64,000 nucleotides of DNA. Origin: CAWJJM01 sp963843275. GTDB taxonomy: Bacteria > Acidobacteriota > Thermoanaerobaculia > Multivoradales > JBCCEF01. Numbering within the stretch: the stretch's first letter is position 1; each line of letters opens with the position of its first letter. The stretch lies in contig CAWJJM010000012.1 in the NCBI GenBank assembly GCA_963843275.1, positions 1 to 64,000 on the forward strand, read 5' to 3'. Below the pieces are notes generated by a model. It ran no database searches and had not been told where the DNA came from. It worked only from the letters and a program-made list of their open reading frames with translations. Shown piece after piece: positions 25,710-34,603 of this stretch. Position numbers and translations under genes: made by a program.

Positions 25710-26648
25710 ATGGGCCGCGTCGCGTTCGTCTTTCCCGGACAGGGTTCACAGAAGGTGGGCATGGGCCGCGCCTGGGCCGACGCCTCGCCGGCCGCGCGCC
25801 GCACCTTCGAGGAGGCGGACGCCGCGCTGGGGGAGGAGCTCGGCCGGCTGTGCTGGGAGGGCCCGGAGGAGGAGCTCACCCTGACCGCCAACACGCAGCC
25901 GGCCCTGCTCACCGTCTCGGTGGCCATCCACCGCGCCCTCGCCGAGCGCGGGGTCGACCTGGCGCCGGTGGCCGTGGCCGGCCACTCGCTGGGCGAGTAC
26001 TCGGCGCTGGTGGCGGCGGGGGCGCTGGAGTTCGCCACCGCCCTGGCGCTGGTGCGCCGCCGCGGTGAGCTGATGCAGGCGGCGGTGCCGCCCGGGGTGG
26101 GAGCGATGGCGGCGATCCTCGGCATGGACGCGGCCGCGGTGTCGGCGGTGGTGGCGGAGGCGGCCGCCGCCGGCGACGGCGTGGTGGTGGTGGCGAACTT
26201 CAACGCCCCCGAGCAGACGGTGATCGCCGGGCACACCGCGGCGGTCGAGCGCGCCATCGCCCTGGCCGGCGAGCGGGGCGCGCGGCGTGCCGCGCGGCTG
26301 CCGGTGTCGGCGCCCTTCCACTCGCCGCTGATGGCACCGGCCCGCCAGGGCCTGGAACCGCACCTGGCGGCGGCGGCGTTCCGCGACCCGGAGCTGCCGG
26401 TGGTGGTCAACGTCGACGCGCGGCCCGTCGGGCGCGCCGCGGAGCTGCGCGACGCGCTGGTGCGCCAGGTCGACAGCCCCGTGCGCTGGGTGGAGTCGGT
26501 GGGGTACCTGGCGGGCGCGATGGGGGTGGAGACCTTCGTCGAGGTCGGCCCCGGGACCGTGCTGGCGGGGCTCGACCGGCGGATCGCGCCGGGGACGACG
26601 ACGATCAGCCTGGGCGAGCCGGCGGCGCTCGACAAGCTCCCCGGCTGA
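25710..26648 (+). CDS. fabD: Malonyl-CoA:ACP transacylase
   Basis: FabD loads malonate onto acyl carrier protein. The 312-residue protein has FVFPGQGSQKVGMG at the start, the active-site serine in AGHSLGEYSALV (about residue 92), the conserved RGELMQ arginine, and the catalytic histidine in SAPFHSPLM (about residue 202). GGAGG precedes the ATG. It follows plsX by 26 bp; fabH, which commonly lies between them, is absent. Confidence 0.96.
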   Translation: MGRVAFVFPGQGSQKVGMGRAWADASPAARRTFEEADAALGEELGRLCWEGPEEELTLTANTQPALLTVSVAIHRALAERGVDLAPVAVAGHSLGEYSALVAAGALEFATALALVRRRGELMQAAVPPGVGAMAAILGMDAAAVSAVVAEAAAAGDGVVVVANFNAPEQTVIAGHTAAVERAIALAGERGARRAARLPVSAPFHSPLMAPARQGLEPHLAAAAFRDPELPVVVNVDARPVGRAAELRDALVRQVDSPVRWVESVGYLAGAMGVETFVEVGPGTVLAGLDRRIAPGTTTISLGEPAALDKLPG

Positions 26649-26678
26649 CCCGGCGACGCGAGGACGAGAGGAGGGGAC

Positions 26679-27422
26679 ATGTTCCGCTTGGACGACAGGA
26701 CGGCCCTGGTCACCGGCGCCTCGCGCGGCATCGGCGAGGCGGTGGCGAAGCTGCTGGCGCGCCAGGGGGCGCGCGTGGTGCTGGCGGCGCGCAGCACCGA
26801 CCGGCTGGAGGAGGTGGCGGCGGCGATCGCCGCCGAGGGCGGCACCGCCCACCCGCTCGAGCTCGACGTCTCGCGAGCGGAGAGCGTCGGCGAGCGGCTG
26901 GCCACCCTGCCCGAGGAGCTCGCCGGCATCGACGTGCTGGTCAACAACGCCGGGGTGACCGCCGACAACCTGCTCGCCCGCATGAGCCTCGAGGACTGGC
27001 GCCGCGTCCTCGACACCAACCTCACCGGCGCCTTCGCCCTGAGCCGCGAGGTGGTGCGGGGGATGATCCGCCGCCGTTGGGGGCGGATCGTCTCGGTGTC
27101 GTCGGTGGTCGGGCTGATGGGCAACGCCGGCCAGGCGAACTACGCCGCCTCGAAGGCCGGTCTGGTAGGGTTCTCGAAGTCCCTCGCCCGGGAGCTGGGA
27201 AGCCGGAGCATCACGGTCAACGTGGTGGCCCCGGGATACGTCGCCACGGCGATGACCGAGCGCCTCGGCGAGGCGGCCGAGAAGGAGCTCACCGGCGCCA
27301 TCGTGCTGCGCCGGCTGGGCACCGTCGAGGACGTGGCGGCGGCGGTCCTCTACCTCGCCAGCGAGGAGGCGGGCTACGTCACGGGCCAGGTCCTGAACGT
27401 CTCCGGGGGCCTCTACATCTGA
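26679..27422 (+). CDS. fabG: 3-oxoacyl-ACP reductase
   Basis: FabG reduces beta-ketoacyl-ACP with NADPH. The 247-residue short-chain dehydrogenase has the cofactor motif TGASRGIGEAV, the NNAG motif, and the catalytic Ser in VSSVVGLMGN with Tyr and Lys in YAASKAG. The C-terminal YVTGQVLNVSGG is typical of FabG. GAGGAGGGG lies just before the ATG. Confidence 0.96.
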   Translation: MFRLDDRTALVTGASRGIGEAVAKLLARQGARVVLAARSTDRLEEVAAAIAAEGGTAHPLELDVSRAESVGERLATLPEELAGIDVLVNNAGVTADNLLARMSLEDWRRVLDTNLTGAFALSREVVRGMIRRRWGRIVSVSSVVGLMGNAGQANYAASKAGLVGFSKSLARELGSRSITVNVVAPGYVATAMTERLGEAAEKELTGAIVLRRLGTVEDVAAAVLYLASEEAGYVTGQVLNVSGGLYI

Positions 27423-27532
27423 CCTCGCCGAAGCGCCCTGGTGCGGGGCGTGCAATGGACTCGCGCCGGGCTGATGTGCTAGAAACCGCGGGGTTTGTGA
27501 CCCGCGAACCGACGCCAAGGAGGGAGCGATCC

Positions 27533-27775
27533 GTGTCCACCGAAGACAAGGTCAAGAGCATCATCGTCGAGCAGCTCGGAGTCGACGAGGACGAGGTCAC
27601 CATGGAGGCGAGCTTCACCGACGACCTCGGCGCCGACTCGCTCGACATCGTCGAGCTGGTGATGGCGTTCGAGGAAGAGTTCGGCATCGAGATCCCCGAC
27701 GAGGACGCCGAGAAGATCGCCACCGTCAAGGACGCGGTCTCCTACATCGACCAGCACGCCGAGAGCGAGAACTAG
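27533..27775 (+). CDS. acpP: Acyl carrier protein
   Basis: An 80-residue acidic carrier of fatty acyl chains. The phosphopantetheine site DLGADSLDIVELV is intact (serine near residue 38). It starts at a GTG preceded by AAGGAGGGA. In its 5' leader (27487-27506) the arms CGCGGG and CCCGCG form a small hairpin, and a TGTGCTAGAAA block near 27475 could be an extended -10 element. An extra promoter for this very highly expressed protein is therefore plausible. Confidence 0.96.
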   Translation: MSTEDKVKSIIVEQLGVDEDEVTMEASFTDDLGADSLDIVELVMAFEEEFGIEIPDEDAEKIATVKDAVSYIDQHAESEN

Positions 27776-27786
27776 CTCTCCCCGTC

Positions 27787-29049
27787 TTGAGCACCTCCAC
27801 GCCCGAGGGCCGCCGCCGCGTCGTCGTCACCGGGATCGGCCTGGTGTCGCCGCTGGGGGTCGGCACGCGTCCGACCTGGGACGGCCTGATGGCCGGTGCC
27901 AGCGGCGTGGGCCCGATCACCCACTTCGACACCACCGGTTACCTGACCACGATCGCGGGCGAGGTGAAGGGCTTCGACCCCGCGGACTACGTGGAGAAGA
28001 AGGACGTCAAGAAGAGCGACACCTTCATCCACTACGCCATCGCCGCCTCCCAGTTCGCGGTGGACGACGCCGGCCTCGAGTTCGGCGAGGACGAGGCGGA
28101 GCGGGTGGGGGTGGTCATCGGCTCGGGCATCGGCGGCCTGCCGCTGATCGAGGCGATGCACGACATCCTGCGGGACAAGGGCCCCGGCCGCGTCTCTCCC
28201 TTCTTCATCCCCGGCCTGATCGTCAACATGGCGGCCGGGCAGGTGTCGATCCGCTTCGGCGCGCGCGGGCCCAACACGGCCCCGGCCACCGCCTGCACCA
28301 CCGGGCTCCACGCGGTGGGCGACGCGTTCCGGTTGATCCAGCAGGACGACGCCGACGCGATGATCGCCGGCGGCACCGAGGCGGTGGTCACCGAGCTGGC
28401 GATCGCCGGGTTCTCGTCCATGCGGGCCCTGTCGACCCGCAACGACGAGCCCGAGGCCGCCTCGCGGCCCTGGGACAAGGACCGCGACGGCTTCGTGATC
28501 GGCGAGGGCGCCGGCATCCTGGTGCTCGAGGAGCTCGAGCGCGCGCGGCGCCGCGGGGCGCCGATCTACGCCGAGATCGTCGGTTACGGCATGAGCGCCG
28601 ACGCCTACCACATCTCCGCCCCCCAGCCCGACGGTGACGGGGCGGCGTCGGTGATGCGCAAGGCGCTGGCCGACGCCGGGCTGGCGGCGGAGTCGGTGGG
28701 CTACATCAACGCCCACGGCACCTCGACCACGCTCGGCGACCTCGCCGAGGTGCGGGCCGTCCACCGGGTGTTCGGCGAGCACGCCCGCCGGCTGGCGGTG
28801 TCGTCGACCAAGTCGATGACCGGGCACCTGCTGGGCGCCGCCGGCGGCCTCGAGGCGGGCATCCTGGCGCTGGCCCTGCACCACCAGGCGCTGCCGCCGA
28901 CCCGCAACCTCGACGCGCCGGGCGAGGGCTGCGACCTGGACTTCGTTCCCCACCACGCCCGCGAGGTCGACCTCGACGTCGCGCTCACCAACTCGTTCGG
29001 CTTCGGCGGCACCAACGGCGCGCTGATCATGCGCCGCTGGCGCGGCTGA
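27787..29049 (+). CDS. fabF: 3-oxoacyl-ACP synthase II
   Basis: FabF condenses malonyl-ACP with acyl-ACP in chain elongation. The 420-residue protein has VVVTGIGLVSPLG at the start, the active-site cysteine in ATACTTGLHAVGDAF (about residue 170), and histidines in NAHGTSTTLGD and TKSMTGHLLGAAGG. NSFGFGGTNGALI closes the fold. The start is a TTG 11 bp after the acpP stop; no better in-frame ATG or GTG precedes the conserved core. Confidence 0.95.
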   Translation: MSTSTPEGRRRVVVTGIGLVSPLGVGTRPTWDGLMAGASGVGPITHFDTTGYLTTIAGEVKGFDPADYVEKKDVKKSDTFIHYAIAASQFAVDDAGLEFGEDEAERVGVVIGSGIGGLPLIEAMHDILRDKGPGRVSPFFIPGLIVNMAAGQVSIRFGARGPNTAPATACTTGLHAVGDAFRLIQQDDADAMIAGGTEAVVTELAIAGFSSMRALSTRNDEPEAASRPWDKDRDGFVIGEGAGILVLEELERARRRGAPIYAEIVGYGMSADAYHISAPQPDGDGAASVMRKALADAGLAAESVGYINAHGTSTTLGDLAEVRAVHRVFGEHARRLAVSSTKSMTGHLLGAAGGLEAGILALALHHQALPPTRNLDAPGEGCDLDFVPHHAREVDLDVALTNSFGFGGTNGALIMRRWRG

Positions 29050-29150
29050 GCCGGCCGACGCGCCAAACTGGCCGCCGGGTGGGCCCGGACGGCCGCGCGC
29101 CGCCCGGGGGGCGGCGGGTACACCTTTCGCAAGGGACGGGAGCGGACCCC

Positions 29151-30083
29151 ATGGACGCGACCGTGCGATCGGAGGACGACGCCCCACAGGGGCGGCTCGA
29201 GGAGCTGCGGCGGGCGCGTCGGATCGGCCTGGTGCTCTCCGGCGGCTCGGCGCGCTGCGCCTTCCAGGTGGGGGTGATCGAGACCCTGGCGGAGCTCGGG
29301 GTGCGGCCGGCGCTGACCCTGGGGGTCTCCGGGGGCGCCTGGAACGCCGCCGCGGTCGCGGCGCGCAACGAGCACCGTCTGCGCTACTACTGGCGCTGCT
29401 TCGTCCGCATGCCCCACGTCGACCTGCGCAACCTGCGCACGGAGCGCTCGCCGTTCATCTACGCCCGCCTGCACCGGCGGACCTTCGCCGAGTACGTGGG
29501 CGTCGACAACCTGCACCGCCCCGACGCGGCCGATCTGTGGGTGGGGGTGACGCGGTTGCGCGACCGCCGCAGCTTCGTCTACCGGGCGCAGGGCTTCGAC
29601 GACCCGCTCGACCTCCTGCTGGCCAGCAACTACCTGCCGCCCTTCTACTCGCTGCCGCCGCGGCTCCACGGCGAGCTCTACGGCGACGGCGCCCTCTCGG
29701 ACAACCTGCCGTACGAGAAGGCGTTCGCCGAGGGCTGCGACCGGGTGATCCTGGTCGCCGGCAAGGGCGAGAGCGAAGGCGGCTTCTTCAAGCGCCCGGG
29801 CGACGCCGACCACCGGGTCCCGGCCGCGCTCGCCGATCGCACCGTCGTCGTCCGGCCGCGCCACCGCCTCCCGGTCTCCTTCACCGAGCGCCGCTGGCCC
29901 CAGCTCGAGCTCGCCATCGAGATCGGCCGCCTGCGCGCCCGCGAAGTGCTGCTCGGCGAGCGCCACCCCGAGACCGAGCTGCGCGGCCAGAGCCGCCGCC
30001 CGGGCCGGCTGCTGTGGCGGACCATGCGGGCGGTGGCGTCGCGGCGGCGCGCGGCCGGCGGAGCTCCCCCGATGGGGAGCTGA
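29151..30083 (+). CDS. Patatin-like phospholipase
   Basis: A 310-residue acyl hydrolase using a Ser-Asp dyad. The oxyanion and nucleophile regions are LVLSGGSARCAFQVGVIE (about residue 25) and GVSGGAWNAAAV (Ser in G-x-S-x-G, about residue 55). The catalytic Asp is in YGDGALSDNLP (about residue 180). No signal peptide is visible, so it is probably cytoplasmic and may turn over membrane lipids. It stands after the fab cluster with its own upstream region. The C-terminal 50 residues are basic. Confidence 0.88.
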   Translation: MDATVRSEDDAPQGRLEELRRARRIGLVLSGGSARCAFQVGVIETLAELGVRPALTLGVSGGAWNAAAVAARNEHRLRYYWRCFVRMPHVDLRNLRTERSPFIYARLHRRTFAEYVGVDNLHRPDAADLWVGVTRLRDRRSFVYRAQGFDDPLDLLLASNYLPPFYSLPPRLHGELYGDGALSDNLPYEKAFAEGCDRVILVAGKGESEGGFFKRPGDADHRVPAALADRTVVVRPRHRLPVSFTERRWPQLELAIEIGRLRAREVLLGERHPETELRGQSRRPGRLLWRTMRAVASRRRAAGGAPPMGS

Positions 30084-30190
30084 GCTCCTCCCTCCGTAAG
30101 AAAGCGCGTCCCGGAAACGTCCCTCCGGTCGAGGGCTGACCTCGGTGCCCGGCTCCACGGGCGGCGGCGGGGCCCCGTCCGGAGGCACCG

Positions 30191-30841
30191 ATGGCCGCGC
30201 TCTACCACGTCGTCTTCGTCTTCGTCCTCGAGCACGGGGCCCGCACGCTGCCGTTCGTCTTCGCAGGGCTGGTCGCGGCGGCCGCCTGGTTCGGCCGCGG
30301 CGCCCTGGCCGGCCGCCGGCACCGCGTGGGGCGCGGCCTCGCGGCCGTGGCGCTGCTCGCCGCCGCCGCCGGGACGGCGGGCGCGTTCGCCTTCCAGCAC
30401 CGCATCCACCGGGTTCTCGAGCAGCGGGTGGACGGGCTGCGCCTCGAGCTGCTGCGCGACGGCTCCCGGCGCACCCTCGCCGACTACCGGGGGCGGGTGG
30501 TGGTGCTCAACTTCTGGGCCACGTGGTGCCCGCCCTGCCGCGCCGAGATGCCCGCTCTCGACCGGCTGGCGGCGGACTACGGCGAGCGCGGCGTGGTGGT
30601 GCTCACCGCCAGCGACGAACCGCGCGACACGATCGCCCGCTACGCCACGGACGAGGGCCTGGCCACCGAGGTGGCCCGCTTCACCGACGCCGGCGCGGCC
30701 CCGGAGGGGCGGATCGCGGCGATGGCCTGGGCCGGGCGGCCGACCACCCTGGTCCTCGACCGCGCGGGCCGGGTGCGTCGCTTCCTGATCGCCGGGCAGA
30801 CCTTCGACCGCCTGGCCGCGGCGGTGGACGACGTGCTGTGA
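30191..30841 (+). CDS. TlpA/ResA-type membrane-anchored thioredoxin-like protein
   Basis: A 216-residue protein with two hydrophobic N-terminal segments (about residues 18-35 and 50-68). A periplasmic thioredoxin fold follows, with the redox motif NFWATWCPPCRAEMP (cysteines near residues 117 and 120) and the cis-proline region GRPTTLVLDRAGRV. Such proteins reduce disulfides in the periplasm, often for cytochrome c maturation. No cytochrome genes are adjacent, so its partner is unknown. Confidence 0.9.
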   Translation: MAALYHVVFVFVLEHGARTLPFVFAGLVAAAAWFGRGALAGRRHRVGRGLAAVALLAAAAGTAGAFAFQHRIHRVLEQRVDGLRLELLRDGSRRTLADYRGRVVVLNFWATWCPPCRAEMPALDRLAADYGERGVVVLTASDEPRDTIARYATDEGLATEVARFTDAGAAPEGRIAAMAWAGRPTTLVLDRAGRVRRFLIAGQTFDRLAAAVDDVL

Positions 30842-30858
30842 CGCGACGGCCCGGCCCT

Positions 30859-30885
30859 GCCGGCGCGATCGGCGGGGGCGCCGGC
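30859..30885. terminator. Hairpin between convergent genes
   Basis: Arms GCCGGCG and CGCCGGC pair around a 13-nt loop, 18 bp after the TlpA-like gene and inside the 159-bp gap before the convergent S9 peptidase. There is no T run, so termination by this hairpin is only a suggestion. Confidence 0.3.
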
Positions 30886-31000
30886 GGCCGTGCCCGCGCG
30901 CCGTCGTGGCCGGGGTCGATCGAACCGCGCGCCGCCGGTCCCGCTCCGACCGGGTGCTGCGGCAGGCCCGTCACCGCCCCCGAGCGTCCCGGCGTTCGGA

Positions 31001-33283
31001 TCAGGGGGCGCCGTCGGGCTCCGGGGCCAGCGCCGCCTCGAACCAGCGCGCCATCCGCTCGTAGAAGTGGCGCGAGCTCACCCGGCGGAAGCCGTGCTTC
31101 TGGCGCGGGTAGATGGCGTCGTCGTACGGGATCCCGGCCTTGACGAGCTTCGCCGCCAGGGCGATGGTGTTCTGTGGGTGGACGTTGTCGTCCGCGGTGC
31201 CGTGGACGACCAGCAGGCGGTCGGCGAGGTCGCCGGCGCGGGTGATCGCCGAGGAGTCGCGGTAGCCCTCCGGGTTGGACTCTGGGGCGTCGAGGTAGCG
31301 CTCGGTCCAGATGGTGTCGTAGAGGCGCCAGTCGGTCACCGGCGCGCCGGCCACCCCGGCGCGCCAGGTCCCCGGGCTGTTGAACAGGCAGTACAGGGTG
31401 TTGGCGCCGCCGCCCGACCAGCCCCACAGGCCGATGCGGGAGGTGTCGACGGTGCCCAGGCCGGCCAGGTAGGCCACGCCGGCCTTCTGGGCCGCCAGGT
31501 TGAGCGGCCCGAAGCGGCGGTACTGGCGGTCCTCGCCGCGCTTGCCGAAGTAGATCGAGGCGCCGTTGTCGAGCGACAGCACGGCGAAGCCGCGCTGCGC
31601 CATCCGCTTGTGCCACAGGTCGCGGCCGTTGCCGTCCCAGCGGTCGACGACGACCTGCGAGCCGGGACCGCCGTAGTGGTACATGATCGCCGGCCAGCCG
31701 CCGGGCGGGCGCGTCCCCTCGGGCTCGAGCATGCGGGCCGGCAGCGGCGTGCCGTCCGGCCCCGGCAGGGTGAAGAACCGGAAGCGGGGCAGCGCCGCCG
31801 GGTCGAAGGCGGGGGCGCGGGTCGGCAGCCGGGCGATCTCGCCGCCGTCGGCATCGCGCACGGCCAGGCGGGGCGGCGTCGCCGCGTCGCTCCAGGTGTG
31901 CACCCACCAGCCCGACTCCGCCGACGCCGTGGCGGTGTTCCACCCCTCCTCGGGGGTCAGCACGCTCATCTGCGCCTCCACCTCCGGCGCGCCGCTGCCG
32001 CCGGCCGGCGGTAGCGGCACGGTCGCCACCCGCCGGCGGGCGGCGCCCAGCGGTCCGGGACCGAAGGAGGTGAACACCACGCGGCCGCGCGCCTCGTCGA
32101 CGGCGTCGAGCGAGGTGACCGCCCACTCGCCGGTGGTGAGCGGCGCGATCAGCCGGCCGTCGGCGGCGTAGAGGTACAGGTGACGCCAACCGGTGCGCTC
32201 GGAGCCCCACACGAAGCGGCCGTCGGCGAGCCAGGCGAAGTCGTCCCCCAGGTTGACCCAGGTGGGCCAGGTCTCGGTGAGCAGCGGCGCGCAGGCGCCG
32301 GCCGCCGGGTCGCAGGAGAGCAGGTCGAGGCGGTCCTGCTCGCGGTCCAGGCGCTGGATCGCCAGCCGCCGACCGTCGGGCCGCCAGTCCACCCGCGCCA
32401 GGTAGGCGGTGGGGTCGTCGCCGGTGTCCATCCAGGTGGTCGCGCCGCTGGCGACGTCCATCACCCCCACCCGCACCCGCGGGTTGTCGGTCCCCGCCTT
32501 CGGGTACTTCTGCCAGGTGAGCTCGGGGTAGGGGACCTTGGTGTAGTCGACCAGCGGGTAGACCCCGACCGGTTCCTCCTCGAAGCGGTAGTAGGCGATC
32601 CGCCGACTGTCGGGGCTCCACCAGTAGCCGGTCGCGTCGCGGCTCCAGATCTCCTCCCAGTAGACCCAGTCGGTGGTGCCCTCGAGGATCTCGTTCTCCG
32701 CGCCGTCGCTCGTCAGGGCCCGCTCCTCGCCGGTGGCCGGGTCCATCACCCAGAGGTCGAAGTCGCGCACGAAGGCGAGGCGGCTGCCGTCGGGGGAGAA
32801 GGTGGGCGCCTTCTCCTCCGCGTCGGTGGTGGTGAGGCGCTCGGGTGGGCCGCCGGACAGCGCCACGCGCCACAGGTCGTCGTCCGCCACGAAGACCAGC
32901 GAGCCGCCGTCGGGAGCCCAGGTGAGCTCGTCGATGCGGCCGGGCCCGGGGGTGGCGGCGGAACGGCTCTCGGCCGCGGCCTCGGAGGCCTCGTCGGCGG
33001 TGGTGTCATCCTCGATCTGCCGCGCCAGCAGACGCGGTTCGCCGGCGCCGGGGGCGACCGCCCACAGGCCGGTGCCCTCTCCGTCGTCGTAGAGGTAGGC
33101 GAGCCGGCGGCCGTCGGGGGACCAGGCCAGGTCGCGGGGCTGGGCGCCGGCCGAGCCGTCGTCGAAGATCAGGTCGAAGGTCAGGCGGGTCGGGCGTTCG
33201 GCCGCGGCCGCGGGCGGCGACAGGGCGGCGAGGAGGGCGCAGAGGGCGGCGAGCGGCGCGAGCCGGGAGGTGACGATCTTCAT
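31001..33283 (-). CDS. Secreted S9 family prolyl oligopeptidase (DPP IV-like)
   Basis: A 760-residue serine peptidase that removes dipeptides or cleaves prolyl bonds. The N-terminus is a signal peptide (residues 1-27, LAPLAALCALLAALSPPAAA). A beta-propeller follows, with DLAWSPDGRRLAYLYDDG and FSPDGSRLAFVRDFDLWVMD. The alpha/beta-hydrolase domain carries the nucleophile in GLWGWSGGGANTLY, the aspartate in VHGTADDNVHPQN and the histidine in RQKHGFRR. The DPP IV-type double-Glu region is WVYWEEIWSR. The ATG at 33283 has GGAG upstream. It is probably periplasmic and used to degrade peptides. Confidence 0.93.
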   Translation of the reverse strand: MKIVTSRLAPLAALCALLAALSPPAAAAERPTRLTFDLIFDDGSAGAQPRDLAWSPDGRRLAYLYDDGEGTGLWAVAPGAGEPRLLARQIEDDTTADEASEAAAESRSAATPGPGRIDELTWAPDGGSLVFVADDDLWRVALSGGPPERLTTTDAEEKAPTFSPDGSRLAFVRDFDLWVMDPATGEERALTSDGAENEILEGTTDWVYWEEIWSRDATGYWWSPDSRRIAYYRFEEEPVGVYPLVDYTKVPYPELTWQKYPKAGTDNPRVRVGVMDVASGATTWMDTGDDPTAYLARVDWRPDGRRLAIQRLDREQDRLDLLSCDPAAGACAPLLTETWPTWVNLGDDFAWLADGRFVWGSERTGWRHLYLYAADGRLIAPLTTGEWAVTSLDAVDEARGRVVFTSFGPGPLGAARRRVATVPLPPAGGSGAPEVEAQMSVLTPEEGWNTATASAESGWWVHTWSDAATPPRLAVRDADGGEIARLPTRAPAFDPAALPRFRFFTLPGPDGTPLPARMLEPEGTRPPGGWPAIMYHYGGPGSQVVVDRWDGNGRDLWHKRMAQRGFAVLSLDNGASIYFGKRGEDRQYRRFGPLNLAAQKAGVAYLAGLGTVDTSRIGLWGWSGGGANTLYCLFNSPGTWRAGVAGAPVTDWRLYDTIWTERYLDAPESNPEGYRDSSAITRAGDLADRLLVVHGTADDNVHPQNTIALAAKLVKAGIPYDDAIYPRQKHGFRRVSSRHFYERMARWFEAALAPEPDGAP

Positions 33284-33396
33284 CGGGTTCTCCGGGTGGG
33301 TGTGGGGGACGCGGGCCGTCAGTCTATCGTGCCGGAGCCGCCGACGACCCCCGGCGGCGTCCGTCCGCGACCGGGCCGGTGGGCCCGGCGCCCGGC

Positions 33397-34294
33397 TCAG
33401 CGCAGCGGGATCTTGACGCGGGCGACGGCGCCGTCGCGGCGGTCGAGCGCCGTGATCTCCTCGACCCCGAGCGACAACAGGTAGTCGCGGCCCGCGGCGA
33501 GACCGGCCCCCACCTGGTCGGGACCGTGGCTGTCGTCGCCGAAGCAGAAGGGGATGCCCATGGCGTGGGCGCGGCGCACCAGCCAGGGAGCGGGGTAGGG
33601 ATGGCCGAGGCCGGTGCGCAGGCCGGCGGTGTTGAGGTCGAGGATGGAGCCGGCGGCGGCGACGGCCTCGAGGGCGCGTTCGGCGGCGCGGCGGGCGGCC
33701 GGGGTGTCGACCGAGCCGAAGGGGGCCGCCATCTTGCGCACCAGGTCGAGGTGGCCGACCACCTCGGGGGCGAGCTCCTCGACCATGCGCTCCACCCGCT
33801 CGTAGTAGGCCTCGGCGACGGCGCCCAGGCCGCCGCGCGAGGCCACCACGCCGGAGAGCTGCTCGGCGGTGCCGTCGATCTGGACCTCGTCGACGTAGTG
33901 CACCGATCCCACCACGTAGTCGAAGCGGTGGCGCTGGCGCAGCGCCCGCATCCGCGGCGCCCACGCCGCCTCCGGCACCACCTCCGCCTCGAAGCCGCGC
34001 AGCACCGTCAGCCGGCCGGACATACTCCCGGGCCAGGGCGTCCACGGCGTCGGCGTAGGCGGCGAAGCTGCGCTCGAGGTGGCCCACGTCCCAGCCGCGC
34101 TCGACCTCTTCGGCGTAGAGGAAACGGGCGTCGTCGCGCGGGGCGTGCTCGGAGACGCCGTAGACCGCGAAGCCGGCGGCGACGGCGGCCTCCAGGACCT
34201 CGCGCAGGGTGCCGGCGGCGTGGCCGCAGAACTCGCCGGAGTGACCGCCGTGGAGCGACACCCGCCAGGGGACGGCGGCGGGACCCGGAGCCAT
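33397..34294 (-). CDS. PHP-domain phosphatase, HisJ/histidinol-phosphatase-like (one-base frameshift)
   Basis: PHP enzymes are metal-dependent phosphoesterases, and HisJ-type members dephosphorylate histidinol phosphate. The N-terminal part reads RVSLHGGHSGEFCGHAAGTL and then VYGVSEHAPRDD. The C-terminal part has VVGSVHYVDEVQIDG, ILDLNTAG and FGDDSHGPDQVGAG. They lie in two frames. Removing the extra base near 34020 joins ALAREYAGRLTVLRGFEAEV smoothly, so one inserted base in the read is the likely cause. The ATG at 34294 has TAGAGT 7 nt upstream. No other his genes are nearby, so the true substrate is open. Confidence 0.82.
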
Positions 34295-34603
34295 GCGCCG
34301 GACTCTATCCCTGGGAACCGCCGGTGCCACGCCGTCCTGCGGCCCGGGTGGACGGCGCGCCGCCCCGGCGTCGTCGCACGATCATGCGGGCGGCCGGGGG
34401 GCGGGAGGGGGAGGCCGACCACGGATCGAGGGCGGAGCCGGCCCGCGGCAAACCGTTCCCGGCCGTGCGGACGGGGAGCCCGGCGCACCGGTGGCCTCGC
34501 ACGTCCATGCGATGGTCCGCCGCCGGCCCCCTCTCTACGCTTCGGACGGGGGACGAGCGAAACCCGCAACCCAGCCTCGGATCGAGGCGACAGGAGGTGC
34601 ACC
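34295..34603. promoter_or_regulatory. Divergent intergenic region with promoters in both directions
   Basis: This 309-bp gap separates two divergent genes. Toward the left, TAGAGT (minus strand, 34302-34307) lies 7 nt from the phosphatase ATG. Toward the right, TACGCT (34536-34541) is a plausible -10 box with a leader of about 56 nt, and AGGAGGTG stands just before the start at 34604. I see no repeat, RNA gene or further coding signal in between. Confidence 0.45.
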
